DNA of 64,000 nt from Linnemannia schmuckeri (taxonomy: Eukaryota > Mortierellomycota > Mortierellomycetes > Mortierellales > Mortierellaceae): NCBI GenBank assembly GCA_029449235.1, contig JANATG010000018.1, positions 1 through 64,000 on the forward strand. The letters are read 5' to 3'. Below are positions 29,104 to 42,064 of this stretch, piece by piece. A model generated the notes under the pieces. The model was not told the origin of the DNA. It made no database searches and was given only the letters and a program-made list of their open reading frames with translations. Both the position numbers and the translations under genes were made by a program. Each line of letters starts with the position of its first letter. Positions within the stretch are counted from its first letter, which is position 1.

Positions 29104-30149
29104 CCTGTCTTGTCGGGTGTCTTTTGGTTTGGCGAGGGGTAATGAAAAAAAGAAGTTAGGGTGTTGTGTATAGGCAGGAGGAGGAAGACGTATAAAGGGT
29201 GATAAGGAGACAGAGAGAAAGAGAGATAAGGTGTAGTGGAGGAAAAGAGGAATTGCGAGAGTGAGTGAGCTGAGGAAGAAACTTTGTAGCTACAAGGGTA
29301 TATTATGAAAGGATTACTGTAGCAGAAAGGGGTCGCAGAGAAGAGGAAGTGATATTGTGCAGTGGGTAGTTGTGTCTAAGGTAAAGAGGGAGGTGTTGAA
29401 AAGAAAGGGCAAACAAAAGAATGGATGTGAAGGTAAAGGAAGAAAAGAAAGAAACAAAATAAGAGGTAAAAGGACGCTCAAAATAAAGCAACAGCAACAA
29501 CAAAAAGGCGTTTTAATCGATGGCATGCAGGCTCTGTTGTGCGTTGTTGTCTGTGTGACTCTCCCTCCCTCCCTCCCTTCACTTACCAACATCCTGTCAA
29601 GCTCGCTGTATCAACCTCTTCGTCTTCGCTGCATTCTAATATATAAGCATACCGCAGCTAGCCTCGCAAACGGTCGTCATATCTTATACCTGTTGCAAGC
29701 ATCCATCCCAGTGCTTTTTAGGACTCTTGCTTTTTTTGTAAGTATTGACTCAACAGGTCTATTTTATGCGCCTCGTCGCTGGATCACATTTTCACTTTCT
29801 TTTTGTGTCTCTGCCGTGGCGTGTTATTCGTCCATTTCTTCCATTGCTCAGGATAGATCGTCACCCGTAATATACATTATCCAAAAAAAAAAAAAAAACC
29901 TCCGTGCCTGTTGCCAAGGTTTTGATACTGAAAGAAAGCTTTCTTTTTTTTATTAATGTTCATACAGCCTCAAGTTAGGAGATGAGAGAGTGAGAGAAAA
30001 GATGTACAGAGTTGACAAAAGTATATATATAGAAGGAGGACCACGAGTGATTACCTATCTATACTCCTGCTGTCCTTGAGAAAGAGAGAGATGTAGAAGG
30101 CGAATCCGTTGAGTCCATATGTGCAAAAGAAAAAAAAACGAAAGATCGC
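29104..30149. other. Intergenic region between C2-domain gene and VAMP gene
   Basis: About 1 kb between the start of the C2 gene and the end of the VAMP gene, both on the minus strand. It is purine-rich near 29190-29480 on the plus strand. No coding frame, RNA gene or element was recognised. It should hold the C2-gene promoter. Confidence 0.6.
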
Positions 30150-30494
30150 TTAATTCCTCGTGGCGATGGGGACGATGATAATGACGAGCAACAGAATGAC
30201 TCCCAGGGCGACAATCAGGCGCCACTTCATGTTCTTCCACCACATCTGACGACGGACGCCAGAGGCTCCCTTTCTGAACTGGACAGCACCCTGCTCAAGG
30301 TCGGCTATTTAGTCAGTGGACACGATATCATGTAATAGAATAAATAAATGTAAATAAGAGTGTGTATCGACAATTAAGCGTCCACTAGTATCAATCGCAA
30401 TAACGACAATGAGAGAGAGAGTAGAGAGAGTAGAGACAGAATAAGAGGAAAACAAGACAACAAAGCAGCAACAACACAAACAACACTGAAGACC

Positions 30495-30525
<31 letters not shown>

Positions 30526-31961
30526 TCCAGTATTCATCCAGTGCTAATTGGAATATATATGAAACGTGAACGTGGAGGCAAGCAAGACCATGGGAACTTA
30601 CTTGTCTTGTGCTGAAGGGTGTCCAACTTTTCGCCACGGTCTCTGACAGAGTCAATCTATTTCAAACACAAACAATAAAAACACAGTTGTCAGTTGCTAC
30701 TGTTCTTTCATAAAGGAAGCGGAAGTAGATGAAGTGGCGAAGATGTTCATCCCAAAGACGGAAGTGTGTGAGGACATACATTCTGCTGCATAATCCCGAC
30801 GACATCGTTGACCTGCTGCTGGAGCTGAGCAGTCTTAGAGGATGGGCCAGGATGAGGATCGTAGGGGGTCGACCTATTGGAGGTGAAAGAGACAGAGAGA
30901 GGGAGAGAGACAGAGAGAGGGAGAGAGAGAGGGGGAGGTATTGTTAGCTCTGGGCATGTCCTTTGCCCTCTCCTGTTGCTTTGCCTGCCTTGTCTTGTTT
31001 ACTTTTGTCAATTGCTGCTGTCATTGTTGCTGCCGCTGCTGCTGTTGTTATTTGTTGTTGTCGTTTGTTCCTGAGTAGTGAGTGGGCTTGTATATGGAAG
31101 TTTTTTCCATATTCTTCCCGTCAAGGTCAAGGCAAGCGGGAAGGCCTCAGAAACACAGCGAAAGCGGGGCGCTTGCTTTTTTTTTTTTTTTTTTTTTTGC
31201 CTCCAGTCAGACAGTCAGACACGGTGGTAATGTACACAGCGCGGCGAAAGACAAAGAAAAGAGCAGGAGGGTCTGCAAGAGAGCATGCTTCCATGTAGAG
31301 GCGAGAAAAGGACAAGGGGGTGGAGAGTAAAGCAAGAGACGAGAGCGAGTAGCGAAGAGAGAGCAGTGACAGTGCCAGCGATAGTGAAACATAGGTAAGA
31401 GTGTGAGCGGCTGTTGTGTATGTGCCCTTGCTTTTGTTGCATACTTACATTGTGGATGGAGGAGGAAAGGAACAGTAAAGGATAAAGGGGAAGAGAGAGA
31501 GAGAGAGATAGGGGGAGGGATGAGAAAGATGATGATGGGATGAGAAGAGAAGAGAAAGAAGGGAAAGAAGAAAGAAGAGGGAAGAGGGAGAAAAAAGGAA
31601 AAAAAAATAATAAAAATAAAAAGAGAGGGTAGCAGTAGCTGGCGACAAAAAAGAAAAAGGTCTTCTGTCGCCTGTTGTCGAGTCGACTCCTCCCTCTCCC
31701 ATCCATAAGTATTATTATTTGCTGTTGTTATTTCTCGTGTCCTCCTATCCTTCTTGTCCACATTGCTTTTGACAGGTTGACCCCTCCCGCCCAGCCCGCA
31801 CCTTGTGTTTTTTTTTCTTATTCGACATAGCCGCAAAAGGGGAAAGTGGTCTGGGTCCATCAAAATATCACATGACACATCCACTGTGGGGGTCTTGAGG
31901 GGAGTTGTTCTTGGCTGGCCGAGGCGTTGGCGTCAGTGCCGGGTGTGATAGGGTCACTCAT
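30150..31961 (-). CDS. VAMP/synaptobrevin R-SNARE
   Basis: Four exons: 31961-31885, 30873-30780, 30656-30602 and 30304-30150, giving 126 residues (yeast Snc1 is about 117). A short N-terminus (MSDPITPGTDANASASQEQL) leads into the R-SNARE motif (TAQLQQQVNDVVGIMQQN, IDSVRDRGEKLDTLQHKT, DLEQGAVQFRKGASGVRRQM). A juxtamembrane WWKNMKWR and one C-terminal transmembrane helix (LIVALGVILLLVIIIVP) complete the classic tail-anchored v-SNARE. It would act in fusion of secretory or endocytic vesicles with target membrane. Intron 1 is about 1 kb (31884-30874) and holds GAGAGG-type repeats, unusually large for this region; exon 1 is assigned by its splice-compatible frame (RPPQ|STPYDPH). Confidence 0.9.
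30874..31884 (-). other. Large repeat-rich first intron of the VAMP gene
   Basis: A 1,011-bp interval bounded by a GT donor and a CAATAG acceptor. It contains a GAGAGGGAGAGACAGA-type minisatellite (about 30886-30940), a 20-plus T run near 31178-31199 and purine-rich DNA at 31470-31630. Antisense frames in the purine-rich part are low complexity. Confidence 0.6.
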
Positions 31962-32427
31962 CGAGGAAGAGAGAGAAGGAAAGGTGGAGTTCCCCTCTAC
32001 AGCCCCTGTGTTCGAGGGTGTGTCTCCAGGATCGACGGCCATAACTCAGATAGCGGGCAGACAAGGAAAAAGGTGTGTGTGTGTGTGTCTCCCTTCTCAG
32101 TATCGCGAATAAAGACGGTAACTCTCAAGACCTGCTCGTATCGTGGAAAGAAAGGTGCTTTTCCAGACACTCGCAGGCAAACGCGTAAAATAGTCAAATG
32201 GCCACCAGGAGCTAAACCACTCTAAATTACCACACCACAAGCACGCACAGCCTCCTCTCGTTGCACTTTTGTTCTGCTTTTTTTTTATTCTTTGCGAGGT
32301 GTACAAGAGAAATTCTTTTCCTAGTTCACAAATAGGAGTAGGGGAACATAAACAAGTAGGAACATCCATCGATATGCAAGATACAAGATCAAATAGCGAC
32401 ACCGACGGACCGTCTGGCTGACACTCT
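31962..32427. other. Intergenic region between VAMP and TFIIIC genes
   Basis: 466 bp between the VAMP start and the TFIIIC gene end, both minus strand. It contains a (GT)n run near 32074. No further gene is recognised. It should carry the VAMP promoter. Confidence 0.6.
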
Positions 32428-35400
32428 CTAGCCTGATCGCAACTTCTTGCTCAACCGCTCGTCCTCTTCATCTTCGTCAACTTCCTCTGCGTCTTCTTCC
32501 TCCTCATCTTCCTTCTCGTCCTCATACCCTTCCTCGTCATCTCCATCAACATCGTCCTCATCATCGTCGTCTTCCTCGTCATACTCATCCAAATCACCCT
32601 CCTCGCTCTCCCTGGGTCCACCTGCCGACGGTCCCTGGCGTGGTCGACGACGGCGTCTCGGAGCCTTGCCCTCTATCGCTTTGTCAATAAGGGCCGTGTC
32701 AATGTACAGATAGTACGACGGCTGAGGAAACAAGTTGGTCACCTTACGAGCGTCGATTGTGTCTCGGTCGCATCGGACAAACACGCCCTTCTTGGAAAAC
32801 AGCGACGTCGCCTTAGGCTGGATCCCATGTCGTGCCTCAATTGCGCCTCGCTCCTCCAGCTCCTCAAGCAATTCTTCCATCTCTGTACCCAACACAATTT
32901 TGTGGAAGTATGTCAACAGCGCACCCTATTCATTAACATTAGTACATACAGTAGTAGCAAGGTTTGCAGCATTGATTAGTATTTTGAACGCGTGGGATCG
33001 AAACCGAATACATGAAATCGAAACAACAAGCAACAACATCATGGAATCAATAAGCATATAAACAACAAAGAAATCATCAAGGCCGTGAAAGGTACCTTGG
33101 AAACACCGGGGCGGTCAACAATGTAGGTCAGGACAGCATGGAGGGCCTTCTCAAATGTCGCCTTATCGAAACCGCCATCGAGGCTCCTCCACATGCGGGG
33201 CACAAGGCAGTTCCAAGGACAAGCCGATGGGTCCTTTGCAGCGCTGAACCCTTCCTCGCCAAGACCAGCACGCCCAACCGCCGTCTTGTAGTCAACAGTC
33301 CATGCCTGATGCCATCCAAAAACAACATATCGGCGCTGAGCCATGCCGACCTTCATCAGCACCGCCTTGTCTCCTCCTCCAAGCGTTCGGATGCAGCTCA
33401 TCAACTCCTGATCCGATGCAGTGACTTCTGCATGTACCACCGCGTCCTAGTTAGTCAGTACAAATAAAGAAACTGTGTTAATTTTTTGTCCGCTCGCACA
33501 TACATTCAATGATGTTCTTCACAATTGTAAGTTACCTTGATATCCTGCAAGAGCATACCAGAGCCTTCGGAGCACGAGATAATATCATAGACGATCTTGT
33601 ACAAATGGCCAGTGACCTTGCTTTGACAGGCTTCTATCATCCTTGCCAGTTCCTTTGCTGACCACTCTCGAGCCATTACCCAAGGATCCACCACAACTTC
33701 TCTGCTAGAATCACTTTGAGCAATAAGTAACTGGACTCCATCTCCTCGCGCGTCTACTCTCGATGCTGTTACGTCCTCCTGCTCCTTGCGGCGTCCAGTC
33801 ATTGTTGCACGAGTCGCTGGGGGGAAAGGGGCCCTTTTGCTCTTCAGCTGTATATCAAAGTGCAGGATCACACCATGATCATCTGTTCCAGTAGCCCCCG
33901 TTTCATCGCTTGGCGGTCTCATCGAAACCTCCATCCCATCCGTTGCGATTTCGTTCAGAAGTACCATCATGTCAGAAGGTCCGGCGTCGACTTGGAAGAG
34001 GCGCTCCTTGGCCTTGCGAGTATACTCATCGACCTCCGCTGCCGCAAGGGTCATCTTTCTGGGAACAGATCCTGCCATGACTAGCGTGAACCGCTCTGCG
34101 CGACGAACCTTTTGACCGGGGATTCGATACGACATTGATTTTACACTCGACAAAACCTTCCAGTCCTTCGCCAGCGAGCAAGTGTCCTTCAACCTGTCGT
34201 ACGGGAACGATTCCAAAATCGCGCGAGTGAGCTCCTTGGTTCGCTTTTCTGGAGGCATGCTGTAAATGGCCTTGATTACTCCGAGAATGACGTGTTCCTG
34301 GGCCAGCCGTTCTTCTCGGATCTTGACCGTGACAACACGATGATCTTCTTGTTTCTCCAGAGAGACATCGACACTGCGGGCCTTGCCCAAATCGTCACTC
34401 CCTTCGTCCAGCTCCTTCTCGATGCTCGATCGCAACGTTGCGGGAACCTGCGTCAGTACCGCCATGCGTCGAGGGAGGGACATCTCAGCGTGGAGTCTAT
34501 CCTCGACGTACAGCTTGGAATACGGTTCTGAATGACGAATAAGATACAGTTTTTCGATATCTTTGGGATCTGCAAGCAGTGGGTCAGACTGTGTAGCCTC
34601 GGAGCCGCTAAAAAAAAAAAAAAAAAAAAAAAGTGGTAATTAATAACAAACGTTAGGCGGAAACAAAAGAGATATAATTTAACGGGTACGATGAAAAAGG
34701 CTCAACACCAAAGGTGGCTTACGCAGGCTGCTCCAGAGTAGGTCGAAAGTAGGTCATGATGGGACGTGGGTCAAAGAACTGGAGGTTGGGATCCACAGAA
34801 AACCGCTGAGAGATTTCCGGGAAGGCTTGACCGAACTGGACAATGTAACTCTCGACACGGTTTGAGAGTGTAGTCTCCTTCATCAGCTTGTCATATCGAT
34901 GGCGACAGATCTCAGGCGTCCGATGTCCGTCCAGGGCGCGAGCGACACCATGCCAACTGAAGCGAAGATTAAGAGCTCTTGAAATGTATCTTGTGATCGC
35001 CATTGCGAGCAGCATCTTGTCATCCTCAGTATCCGTCCAAGGCACCCTTGCAGCGCGCGACTTCTTGGGTTGGCCGACCGCATATCCTCCTGGGGTCTTG
35101 ACGGAGCCGTCATTGACCGCAGTATCCGATGCTGAGGCAGTAAGCCTCTCCGATGTGGTGATGTTGCTGACTGAGCGGGAGGACGAAGAAACAAGGCTTT
35201 TTGCCATAGTGGACACCTTCTGCCCGATGAAGTTCTGGGCCGCATCACCCTTCAGCATCACCTTCTTCTCTTTGTCTTTCCTACCCACCCCCTCATGATC
35301 AGAGACCTCCGCTTCCGGATCAGGCTTCCTCACTCTGTCGTTTTTGGACTTGAGGCTCGCAGGAGCTGCCCCGACCTTGCTCAACCGCGTCAGTCTTGTC

Positions 35401-38400
35401 CGTCCACTACTGTCCCTGGTGAGAGGGTCGTTGTACCATGCCATTGCGACCGCCTTGTAGAACTGGACGATGTGGTCGATGGGCAGTCCTGTCTCCTTAA
35501 TGATGGTGCTCATCCTCGCATCCTTAATATTAGGGACAAATCGAGTTGTTTTGTTGACATATTTCATAAGTGTTTCCCTCTGGATTGGAGTCACTCGGAG
35601 AGAATCCGCCCAGATCCGGCGATTGCACAGGTTGCGTAAAAAGTTCGAACGGATCTCAGTCCATGGTCTGAAGGAAGACTTGGCGACCAGGCTCTCCTCC
35701 GGGACCTTCATGGATGATGCAGTGGCCTGGAGATCCGTCCAAAACTCTTTGCAGCCACCCTGCGACATCATGTCGTAGGTCTTGCGGCTAGCCAGGTCTT
35801 CATCAATCAGCTCTGGGGTAATGGAATGAAGCGGAGCTCGGACATTCAAGTGCAATTCGTATTGAGTATTGAGGACGAGATGGTTCTGGGCGTACTTGAG
35901 AGGAGCTTGGCCATTCGGGGGGCCCTCAAGGGGCGACACAAGTCCCAGAGCATCCAAAATTTCGAGTACCTCACGGAGACGCCGCTTGAAGTTGGTGTTC
36001 GGCAGAGTGATGTGGCGCATGTGGACCGGGAGTGTACACAATGCGGCGCTAGATTCCTTGTGCTCATCCAAGTACTCTCTGTTCTCTGCTGTCGGCTCCT
36101 GAATAAAACCAACAACAATGAGAAACACGCGAAGAGGCAGCACTTCAAAGACAGGCGCAGTGTTGAAGACGTTGGTTCGAGCGGAGAACGTAAACAGCCT
36201 CTTGTCTTGGACTTCCATCTTGTCGAGGAGGAACCGATGAAACACAAGGGCGCGCATCATCTTGGCGTGAATCCAGCCGTATTCGATCGAGTAATCGCCT
36301 CCGTCCTGGGCGTACACCTTGGTTTTGCTCTCGTGCTCCTTGGGCTTGATCGCTCCCACTTCGGCAAAGGGGACATTCGGGCCCTTATAAAATTCACCGC
36401 CGAGCCGTTGCTGCATCTCATCCAGTGTCTCGACCTCAAGCGACACCTTCTCGACCCGCTGCATGGGCTTATTAGCCAGAGCACCAAAGAGGAGATGTCT
36501 GGAACTGCAATCCTTGACGAATGCCTTAACCTCCTCGGACTCTGGATCGACGTCTGGGTGGAGAACAAACGTCTTAGCGACCATTCCACCGCCAGGTGAC
36601 AGAATGTTGTTAATTTTGAACAGTTTCACGAACCCTTCCTGTTCTAGGATGCTGATGGTGCGGTAGAGTGTTTTTCTGTCGATGACACTCGAGAGCTCCT
36701 GGTCCGGATACAATCTCGCCTTCACCGTTTGATACTCCATCACAAGTGACGAATGAAGCTCCACCATCCTCTTCTCCTCAATGATCGACATCAGAATCCG
36801 CCGGCGTCGAAGAACCTCGACTGAGATGAATTTCTCCGGGACGGCGTGGACGGACGCTTTTGTGGACGTTGAGGCTGGAGTCGGGGCAGGTGCGCATGAG
36901 GAGGGCGCAGAGCCTCCTTCGGAGGCCGATGATGAACCTTCCATGGCGACGTTGTCGAGAGTGCTGTTGGTAGTGAGGTGATGTGCTGCTGTCGTGTCGC
37001 TCAGAATTGGTGCCTGAGTGGTCGCCTTTGATTTTTTTGAGCCAGACGATGATGCAGCACTAGGTGCGGCCTTCGTCCGTTCCAAAAGATCCTTGTGGTC
37101 GTCCGTAATCCCTTCCTTGCAGGCATCCTGAGAATAGTACCGATAACGACGCTCCCGTCCAACAAACTCCACTACGCGGTTGACCAACGCCTTTTCCGAG
37201 TCAGGGACAGGCTTGCAAAGTGTATCCAAAATGCGAGCAAGGAGTCGAGTATTCAGCATGTTCAAGCCGTGGCGAATTTCCTATAGCAGTTGCACAAATT
37301 TGACTTAATTTTGAGACGCGCCTGTGTGCGAAGGAATATACAATGATGGGAAAGAAAGCGGCTATGTCTTGATAGTTACCTTGGCGATAATCCCTTGCTT
37401 CTTCGAGTCCACAATGAGCTTGTATACCTGGTGCTCGATGGAGGTGTCAATGCAGATTCCACTCTGTGGGGTATCGTCCGCAATAACATTCCTCAAGTTC
37501 AGCTGGTCTTTCTCGCTCTCTACAAGCGGACAAGATGTTTTAACTCTTTTTTTTAACATCGACTTTCATATGTAAATCTTGTCCCTGTTTTACTGGATGC
37601 GACACTTGGACTGAAGAATAAAGACTTACGGTCCACGGACATGTTCGCACCATATGGACGCAACAGCTGAATGCATCGGTTGAGGCCTTCCACCTGGACA
37701 CGTTTGATGTACTTGAGCTTGCACAGCAGCTCAATCTGACGATTAAACCATCGGTTCTGGACAGTGTTCATATCGGTCAGATCCTAGTTGAGCGATACAA
37801 GGAACAGAAAGACAAACAAGCCGTTAGCTGGACTAAAAATGTGATCGAATATTTAGCCTTCTATTATTTTCACTCTTCACATTTAACACGTTACATACCA
37901 GTGCCTTGTGGATGTCCTCAATCGTCATGATTTGATTCTTGGCACGGCCTAGGATGTCCGTCAGTTTTTGCTTGATGAGGCCGCTGTAGTAGCTGACTTT
38001 CTTGCTGTCCGTCTTCAGCAGTCCCTCGAAGCGTTTCCCTCCATCTCCTGTAATCACCTGTCGGCCTGCACTGGAGAACGTCTCTTCCGAGTTCATTCCG
38101 ATGTAGCCAGCGTTCTTCCTCGCAAACTTGTTGTGCAGACAGAGCAGCGTGTACTTTCCTTCGGTCGTGACTGGAATCTTGACGATAAGCTTCATGTCGA
38201 TCAGAACCTTGAGAAAGTGGAACATACTCCGTGGGTCAACGTCATGGTGTTTGGCCAGCTGCGCCTGGGTTGCTCCAAGTTCGCGTGCTGCTGTGATGTT
38301 TTGAAGGATTTGGAACGCCTGAGCCGATACCGATGAGACGGCCTCTCCCGCGTTCCCGAGGACCGCCGAACGCTGTCGCTCTGCAGTCGCGACGATCCGC

Positions 38401-39060
38401 AGGGAATCTTTGTACTGACTCATCACTGTTCTGTATGGAATGTCCTGCGGGTCAAGGGCCACCAACTCGGTGAAAGGAACCGAATGCGCTCTGGACTGTA
38501 TAAGGTGTTCATAAAAATCGGATGGGGTAGGTTAGATAGGCGCGCTGACTTGTCAACGTGACGACATATGATGAAACTCCCCCACTTTTCCCATGAGATC
38601 CACGTCACAGGCTCCCATTGTTCATGACCAAACAAACGAAATTTGCACCCTCCTTACCACGTCGTCTTGAACTGTACTTGGACCGGGCTTGGTATGCCTG
38701 TAGAAATGTGTGTCGTCCTCCTGAATAAAGTTATTCCAAAAGAACTGTCGAAACCGTTCATCCGACTGCTTGAGTGTCGGCGTCCCAGATGTGGTGGATG
38801 TAGTAGTACTGGTCTGTGGTTGGCCTCTGTTTCGGAACTCATCGATCAGATACCAAAACCGGCCCCAGCTGCAGCCTAGAGTATGCAGGAGGGAGGGAGG
38901 TCAAGAAAAGTGCGGATCTGTCAACAAGCTTATGCTTTTGCCAAGAAAGCGGTCATGCAACAGCTCTTTGCAAACAAAAAGAAGCTTTGTTCTTTGCTCG
39001 CGTACCGGACTCTCCATCAAGGGCAATCTCGTTCTGGACGTGCAGCACCAAGTCGTCCAT
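32428..39060 (-). CDS. TFC3: TFIIIC largest subunit, B-block binding (Tfc3/GTF3C1 family)
   Basis: Nine exons: 39060-39006, 38875-38658, 38495-37899, 37783-37630, 37519-37380, 37280-34723, 34607-33536, 33446-33096 and 32925-32428, with frame preserved at every junction; 1,880 residues (human GTF3C1 about 2,100, S. pombe Sfc3 about 1,340). The N-terminus matches the family (MDDLVLHVQNEIALDGESGC, then RFWYLIDEF). The B-block winged helix is at about residues 135-170 (ATQAQLAKHHDVDPRSMFHF). More winged-helix-like segments follow (IDRKTLYRTISILEQEGFVK). A SANT/Myb-like domain sits near 1130-1190 (RVPWTDTEDDKMLLAMAIT, EICRHRYDKL). The C-terminus is a long Asp/Glu tract. It recognises the B-box of tRNA genes to recruit TFIIIB and Pol III. 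The gene shares a 475-bp divergent promoter with the GTPase gene at 39536. Confidence 0.92.
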
Positions 39061-39535
39061 GGCAAGGAGTATAATTCAGAGTCGTGCCTGGCTGTGTGTT
39101 TGTGTCTTGGATATTTGGTGGTAATGTTGGTGTTGTTGTTATTGTTGCTGCGACCGTTAGGGGTGTGAATGTATGTGTAAAAAGTGAATGTGTGTGCCTG
39201 TCTGTTGTCGAAGACGATGCGAGTCGATTTGTCGCGTGGAGAGTGTAGCAGGGAAAAGAAGGGGACAATAAAGGTTGTTTTGGCGGTGTTGCCTTTTTAA
39301 CTTCCTCGGCCTGCGCGTGCGGACTGTAGAACAGAAAGGACAATTTGGTTTCGCAGTCACCTTCATCACTCCAAGCCACTTTGGACACAAAAACTCCAAT
39401 GTTCCAACTTGCTGGGTGGATGGACGGCTGCGGGCAACAAACGACCAACGGTCAAGTCTCCTCTTCCTCTTCTTCTTCTTCCTCTTTCTTTCTTTTTCGT
39501 TCATTTCATTCATTCATTAACACACAGGCACCGGA
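39061..39535. promoter_or_regulatory. Divergent promoter between TFIIIC subunit and GTPase genes
   Basis: 475 bp separate the start codons of two housekeeping genes read outward. The region is T/C-rich toward the GTPase start (CTTCTTCTTCCTC near 39470) and contains an ACACAG just before the GTPase ATG that could end a 5' UTR intron. Shared regulation is possible but not shown. Confidence 0.5.
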
Positions 39536-41891
39536 ATGAAAGACATCGTCATTGCCTGCGTCGGAAAACCATCCGCCGGAAAGTCATCCTTTTTGAACGC
39601 AGGTAAAAAAACGCACACACAAACAGGACTCCTGTAACCCGTCGCGTACACTAACACAAGGAAAATATCTTCACAAGAAGAAGAACGGTTGCGAGTCAAG
39701 CAGGAGAGCATCACTGCTAATTCACGCACGTATTTCACTTTTGTTCATTTATAGTCACGGATGCCACAGCAAAGGTCGGAAACTATCCTTTCACAACGAT
39801 CAAACCCAACAATGGAATTGGTGGGTCTCTTCACTCGGTCGTGTAGGCGTCACAGATATGATCGCTCCATTATTTATTTGAGCTAACATGCACATCGGTT
39901 TACGCCACCTCGCTTTAGCATACTTTCCGATTGAGTGCCCATGTAAGCGCTTCGACAAGACAAAACTCTGTGCGCCAAGATACGGTAAGAAGCGGTGTTG
40001 ATTCAGAGGTCAAACAAGCTGCTATTTTGTAATTAATCTTTGACCTGCATGTCCTTGGGAGCAATCGATCGCGTAGCTTCTAGCGTCTAACTCTATCATT
40101 CCAACGCTCCTACTATACCTAGGTCGCTGTATTGATGGAAAGCGATATGTTCCGATCCAGATTCTAGACGTGGCTGGATTGGTTCCGGGGGCATCAGAGG
40201 GCCAGGGTCTTGGGAACCAGTTTCTGGACGACCTTCGACATGCGAACGCTTTGATCCACGTCGTTGACGTTAGCGGAACCACAGATGCCAATGGCAAGGA
40301 GACAGTTGGATACGATCCCATTGGCGACATCGAATGGCTTCGGGGTGAAATTCACTCGTGGATCTTTGGCAACCTAAACAAGCGCTGGAGCCAAATCGTT
40401 CGACGACATGTTGCCGTCAGTAAGTCGACCAATTGCGCGTTTACATTTCTTCATGTTGATGCTTCGTATTGGTGCCTTCGTGTTGATGCTTTACCAGTGT
40501 ATCGCTAGACCTCTATACCGACGTGCTTCATTTCGTTGATTTTACCTACCTATAGAGGCGTCGACAGCAGAGACGTTACACAACCAGTTCTCAGGATATG
40601 GAGCAACTTTGTCGCTAGTTCAGAAAAGTTTAGACAGGAGTGGCGTCAAGGAACCTATGGATACATGGGAGAAAGAAACCATCACAAAGATTGTCGATGC
40701 ATTCTTGGAGGAACGTTTTCCTACCGTCATTGTAAGTGAAAGTACTCTTGACCAGTGTGGGCTTGTGCGCATCACCTCAGATGAGGTTTGCTGAAGTTGA
40801 ACGAGTCTTTTTTTTTTTACGTCTCAAACAATTGTAGGCATTGAATAAGATCGACTTGCCTGACTCGGATAAGAACATCTCCAAAATCATGCGCAAATAT
40901 GACCAGGTAACTACAGGAATGAGACATCTTGCTACCATGGGCCATCATTGCAACTCAATCCTGAGCATGAATTAACGGAACGTGTTGTGGCTTGTTGTTA
41001 TAGAACAAGATTGTACTTTCCAGTGCGCTTGCAGAGACTTTTCTCCGAAAGCTGCACAAGCAAAAGTTTATTCAGTACGAAGAAGGCACGGACAACGTGC
41101 AGACAAAAGAAGACCTTGTAAGCTACCATTTCTTGCCTTGGTCAAACATATGGGTATGTCTAAATGCACAACTGGTAGACTGACACTCTCGCCGCTCTCC
41201 ATCTTCTTGCAAATCAGCCTGATTCGGATCTGAAGCCACTAGACGATAAACTTCAAAAGTAAGCAAACGCAGCCGGGTTGGCATGGAAAGACGAGAGGCA
41301 TTGTAACGTGTAATGACATTGATAATTGACTCTCGCCATGACCAATCTGTTTTTGTTTAAAAAAATTAGCCGTATTGAAAAGGTTCAGGATTTGGTGCTG
41401 TATCGATATGGATCGACGGGCGTACAGGACGTGATTTTAAAGGCTGTTGAGGTTCTTGGGCTTGTCCCTGCATTCCCGGTCAAGAGTCTCACGACATTTG
41501 CCAACACGAACGGGAAGGGCGTGTTTCGAGACTGTGTCCTGATTTGGCCGGGAACGACCGTGCTCGAATTTGCCGATATTGTTCACCCCGAGATTGCCAA
41601 GCACTACCTCGGAGCAGAGACCATTGGCAACCGCAAGGTTAGATTCTATGGATGTAGAGTGCCGCGTTTGTTATGCGCCTTATGACTAACTTTGACTGAT
41701 ATTAACCATTGCATTTTGTGGGGTATTGGTATGTACAATATGTGTCGTAGATTGGAGAGGACGATGTGATCACGCAAGAGAACAACATTATCTGCTTCAA
41801 GACATCACAGGCGACTCATTCTTCAGCTGCAGGTGGACCTGCGAACACAAACACAAACTCCACCTCGGGCGGACAAACGGCAAAGAAATAG
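39536..41891 (+). CDS. Obg/YchF-family GTPase with TGS domain (YGR210C-like)
   Basis: Ten exons: 39536-39602, 39755-39820, 39919-39984, 40129-40419, 40556-40731, 40838-40906, 41004-41117, 41218-41258, 41370-41637 and 41751-41891; 432 residues (yeast YGR210C is about 411). G1 is GKPSAGKSS near residue 10, G3 DVAGLVPGASEG, G4 NKID. The insert CPCKRFDKTKLCAPRYG carries the Cys-rich motif of this subfamily. The C-terminal TGS domain includes TTFANTNGKGVFRDCVLIW and PGTTVLEFADIVHPEI, and a Ser/Thr/Asn-rich tail follows. OLA1/YchF relatives bind ATP or GTP and associate with ribosomes; the role of the YGR210 branch is poorly known. Nine short GT-AG introns make it the most intron-dense small gene here. 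Confidence 0.92.
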
Positions 41892-42064
41892 ATATGAAAA
41901 AGCAAGCAAAATAATAAAAACGATACTAGATACAGCAACCGACATGAAAGATGGAAGGAATAATGCGAAAAAATATGTACATAGTATTGTTGTTGTTTGT
42001 TGGATTAATGAGGAAGGACTATGAAAGAGGAAAGATGGATGCACTAGGGGATAAAGGAAGATAT

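Noticed and set aside
31207..31884. A long minus-strand frame over the VAMP first intron
   Set aside because: It is Ser/Phe/Leu low complexity from purine-rich DNA; only its beginning overlaps the true exon 1 region, in a different frame.
35826..36599. A plus-strand open frame of 257 codons
   Set aside because: It is antisense to the largest TFIIIC exon, with no domain; a codon-bias shadow.
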